Below, one piece after another: positions 5,906-7,680 of a DNA stretch of 7,680 nucleotides (the first letter of the stretch is position 1; every line of letters starts with the position of its first letter). The stretch lies in NCBI GenBank assembly GCA_947471245.1, contig CANIXM010000077.1, positions 1-7,680 on the forward strand, written 5' to 3'. Both the position numbers and the translations under genes were made by a program. Under the pieces are notes generated by a model, which worked only from the letters and a program-made list of their open reading frames with translations, was not told the DNA's origin and did no database searches. Source of the stretch: Paludibacteraceae bacterium. Lineage in GTDB: Bacteria > Bacteroidota > Bacteroidia > Bacteroidales > Paludibacteraceae.

Positions 5906-6424
5906 GTGTATGATAAAAAAAATCAGATACTAATTAAAATTAAATATATGTTACCAGAAAAATCTTTTGCAAATCCATTGAAAGGAATTTGGTTTGTTTT
6001 TAATGACGGAACCAATGCAATAAAAATTTTTGGGTCAATTTTTGGAAAGGAAAAAATTTACGTAAATGAAAAGTTAATATCCGAGCAACTTAGTTTCAAA
6101 CTCGATTCTTCTCATAAATTTGAAGATTATAATGGTAATAATTATGAGGTTAAATTTTGTGTTTCAGATTTACTGAAGGGAAAAATGGAATGCCAAATTA
6201 AAAGAAATGATGAGTTGATCAAATCATTTAATACCCAATATGTCAAAGGAAAAAGTTTTCCGAAAATTCGTCTTATAATAGTACTGACTTTGTCTATAGG
6301 TTTTGGTGTAGTATGTGAAACTTTTAAGTTTCCTGATTTCTATTTTTATTGTTTTCTGATTGCCGTGTTATTTTTATTTTTCTTGTCAAGAAAAAATGGT
6401 CAAATTATAATTGAAGAAAGTTAG
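5906..6424 (+). CDS. Hypothetical protein with beta-rich domain and two C-terminal membrane helices
   Basis: I do not recognise this protein. The open frame gives 172 residues from GTG at 5906; the first in-frame ATG is at 5948 (158 residues, MLPEKSF...). Neither has a convincing ribosome binding site, which is common in Bacteroidota. Residues about 20-110 alternate short hydrophobic and polar stretches (GIWFVFND, IKIFGSIFGKEKIYVNEKLI, YEVKFCVSD, MECQIKRNDELIKSF), consistent with a small beta-sandwich. The pattern of a VNxKLxS turn, then SHxFxxxxGNNYEV, then GxxECxxxxNxELIKSF, recalls small uncharacterised membrane-anchored proteins; this is recollection only. Two hydrophobic segments follow (about 121-138 IRLIIVLTLSIGFGVV and 143-161 FYFYCFLIAVLFLFFL), with a short polar tail. 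There is no signal peptide, so the protein is probably an inner-membrane one. It is visibly more AT-rich than tatD and guaA. The coding call rests on length, composition and a downstream terminator. Confidence 0.6.
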   Translation: MYDKKNQILIKIKYMLPEKSFANPLKGIWFVFNDGTNAIKIFGSIFGKEKIYVNEKLISEQLSFKLDSSHKFEDYNGNNYEVKFCVSDLLKGKMECQIKRNDELIKSFNTQYVKGKSFPKIRLIIVLTLSIGFGVVCETFKFPDFYFYCFLIAVLFLFFLSRKNGQIIIEES

Positions 6425-6459
6425 AAGGTGAAACCATAGTTTCTATCTGTTTTATAAAA

Positions 6460-6511
6460 AAACGAAAATCCCTTGCAATTCATCAAGTGAAATTACAGGG
6501 GATTTTCGTTT
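6460..6511. terminator. Bidirectional terminator between converging genes
   Basis: A long stem pairs AAACGAAAATCCC (6460-6472) with GGGATTTTCGTTT (6499-6511) over 13 perfect base pairs, and extends inward by TTG/CAG (with one G-U) around a loop of about 20 nt. On the minus strand the stem is followed by a run of T (complement of the A tract 6456-6462), a strong terminator for guaA just 13 bp past its stop. On the plus strand it lies 35 bp past the stop of the small membrane-protein gene, with a weaker TTTCC tract. Confidence 0.85.
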
Positions 6512-6524
6512 CCGTTGTGTCTGA

Positions 6525-7680
6525 TTATTCCCACTCAATCGTTGCTGGTGGTTTGGAGCTGATGTCGTACACCACGCGGTTCACGCCTTTTACTTTGTTG
6601 ATTATTTCGTTAGAGATTTTTGCTAAGAACTCATAAGGCAGTTGTGCCCAGTCGGCTGTCATAGCATCAGTAGATGTCACAGCGCGTAGTGCCACTGCAT
6701 TTTCGTAGGTGCGCTCGTCGCCCATCACACCCACAGACTGTACAGGTAGTAAGATGACGCCCGCTTGCCATACGTGGTCGTAGAGGTTCCATTCGCGAAG
6801 TCCATTGATAAAAATATCATCAGCATCTTGAAGGATGCGTACTTTTTCGGCTGTAATGTCGCCAAGAATGCGCACTGCTAGTCCTGGTCCGGGGAATGGT
6901 TGGCGCTTGATGAGGTGGTGCATCATACCCAACTCTGTACCCACTCGGCGCACTTCGTCTTTGAAGAGCAGACGGAGCGGTTCGCAGAGTTTGAGGTTCA
7001 TCTTTTCGGGAAGTCCACCCACGTTGTGGTGCGACTTGATGACGGTACCAGTGATGGACAGCGACTCGATGATGTCAGGGTAAATGGTGCCTTGTGCCAA
7101 CCATTTCACATCTTTGATCTTGTGCGCTTCTTCGTCAAATACATCAATAAATCCTTTGCCTATGATTTTGCGTTTTTGCTCAGGGTCTTTCACGCCTTCC
7201 AGTTCTTTGTAGAAACGATCTTTTACGTTTACACCTATCACATTCAGCCCTAGGTGCTCATAATCTTTCATCACGTTTTCAAACTCGTTTTTGCGTAGCA
7301 AGCCATGATCCACAAAGATACAAGTCAAGTTTTTGCCAATGGCTTTGTGTAGCAAGACTGCTGCCACTGACGAATCCACCCCACCCGATAGTCCGAGCAC
7401 CACTTTGTCGTTGCCAAGTTGTGATTTGAGCTCTGCCACGGTAGATTCTACAAACGAAGCTGGCGACCAGTCACGAGCACATCCGCAGATATTGAGGAAG
7501 TTTTCTAACAGTTGCGTGCCGTCTAAGGTGTGAAATACCTCAGGGTGAAATTGCACACCCCATGTTTTTTCACCGTCTACTTTGTAAGCAGCAAGTTCCA
7601 CGTCGTCGGTACTGGCTATTTTTTTGAAATCGGAAGGTATGCGGGTGATGCTATCGCCGTGTGACATCCATATCTGTGAG
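6525..7680 (-). CDS. guaA: GMP synthase (glutamine-hydrolysing), C-terminal three quarters
   Basis: The minus strand is open from the right edge to the stop at 6525-6527. The frame continues upstream of the Met at 7667 as SQIW-MSHGD, the normal internal GuaA sequence, so 7667 is not the start and about 130 N-terminal residues, including the catalytic Cys of the glutaminase, lie outside. Visible parts: the end of the class I glutamine amidotransferase domain with GVQFHPE (7539-7559; the His and Glu of the catalytic triad); the ATP-pyrophosphatase domain with P-loop GLSGGVDSS (7368-7394), FVDHGLLR and LAQGTIYPD; then the C-terminal dimerisation domain with SHHNVGGLPEKM, RQPFPGPGLAVRILG and the conserved end KPPATIEWE. 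The enzyme converts XMP, glutamine and ATP to GMP in the cytoplasm, the last step of guanine nucleotide synthesis. No frameshift or missing motif is visible. The gene converges on the small membrane-protein gene and ends at a strong terminator. Confidence 0.98.
   Translation of the reverse strand, partial: SQIWMSHGDSITRIPSDFKKIASTDDVELAAYKVDGEKTWGVQFHPEVFHTLDGTQLLENFLNICGCARDWSPASFVESTVAELKSQLGNDKVVLGLSGGVDSSVAAVLLHKAIGKNLTCIFVDHGLLRKNEFENVMKDYEHLGLNVIGVNVKDRFYKELEGVKDPEQKRKIIGKGFIDVFDEEAHKIKDVKWLAQGTIYPDIIESLSITGTVIKSHHNVGGLPEKMNLKLCEPLRLLFKDEVRRVGTELGMMHHLIKRQPFPGPGLAVRILGDITAEKVRILQDADDIFINGLREWNLYDHVWQAGVILLPVQSVGVMGDERTYENAVALRAVTSTDAMTADWAQLPYEFLAKISNEIINKVKGVNRVVYDISSKPPATIEWE

Noticed and set aside
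6835..7533. Plus-strand open frames at 6835-7083, 6900-7253 and 7333-7533
   Set aside because: All are antisense to guaA, whose motifs are fully conserved across the same bases.
7665..7667. ATG at 7667 as the start of guaA
   Set aside because: The frame continues to the window edge with SQIW before MSHGD, which is internal GuaA sequence; the real start is outside the window.
1..7680. CRISPR array, transposase, riboswitch or novel defence system
   Set aside because: No regularly spaced repeats, no transposase motifs and no recognisable riboswitch fold were seen; the window is mainly housekeeping genes plus a secreted pair and the edge of one mobile element.

Overview
The window looks like a chromosomal segment of a Bacteroidota bacterium, probably Bacteroidales-like; the order is inference. 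The evidence is an AT-rich sequence, two exported proteins ending in type IX secretion system (T9SS) type A sorting domains (FPNP / YPNP start, K-rich end), a Bacteroidetes-type tyrosine integrase with an arm-binding N-terminus, and three matches to the Bacteroidetes sigma-ABfr -7 consensus TAnnTTTG in front of minus-strand genes.

Layout from left to right. Positions 1-664 (minus) hold the N-terminal 221 codons of a tyrosine recombinase that runs off the left edge. It has its own promoter (687-717), whose -33 element lies inside a perfect 15-bp inverted repeat (712-744). A second inverted repeat (763-806) and a strong hairpin terminator (859-892) separate it from a tRNA-Ser(GGA) gene (916-1003, minus). 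The 3' end of the tRNA faces the integrase, the usual arrangement at the edge of an element integrated at a tRNA gene. Next come tatD (1033-1821, minus) with a clear promoter, a divergent intergenic region, and two plus-strand genes for large secreted proteins: a right-handed beta-helix protein (2091-4040) and an SGNH/GDSL hydrolase (4126-5724). They are followed by a small AT-rich gene for an unrecognised two-helix membrane protein (5906-6424). A shared hairpin terminator (6460-6511) ends this gene and the converging guaA (GMP synthase), which runs off the right edge.

How the genes relate. tatD, tRNA-Ser and guaA are housekeeping genes. The beta-helix protein and the SGNH hydrolase are 85 bp apart, on the same strand, and both carry a signal peptide and a T9SS sorting domain. 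They are best read as a co-expressed pair of cell-surface or secreted proteins, plausibly acting on an acylated polysaccharide; the substrate cannot be read from the sequence. No SusC/SusD pair, CRISPR array, toxin-antitoxin pair or defence system is visible. The most interesting points are the tRNA-Ser/integrase junction with its operator-like palindrome, the SGNH hydrolase with Asn where the DxxH motif normally has Asp, and the unusual 5' end of the small membrane-protein gene.
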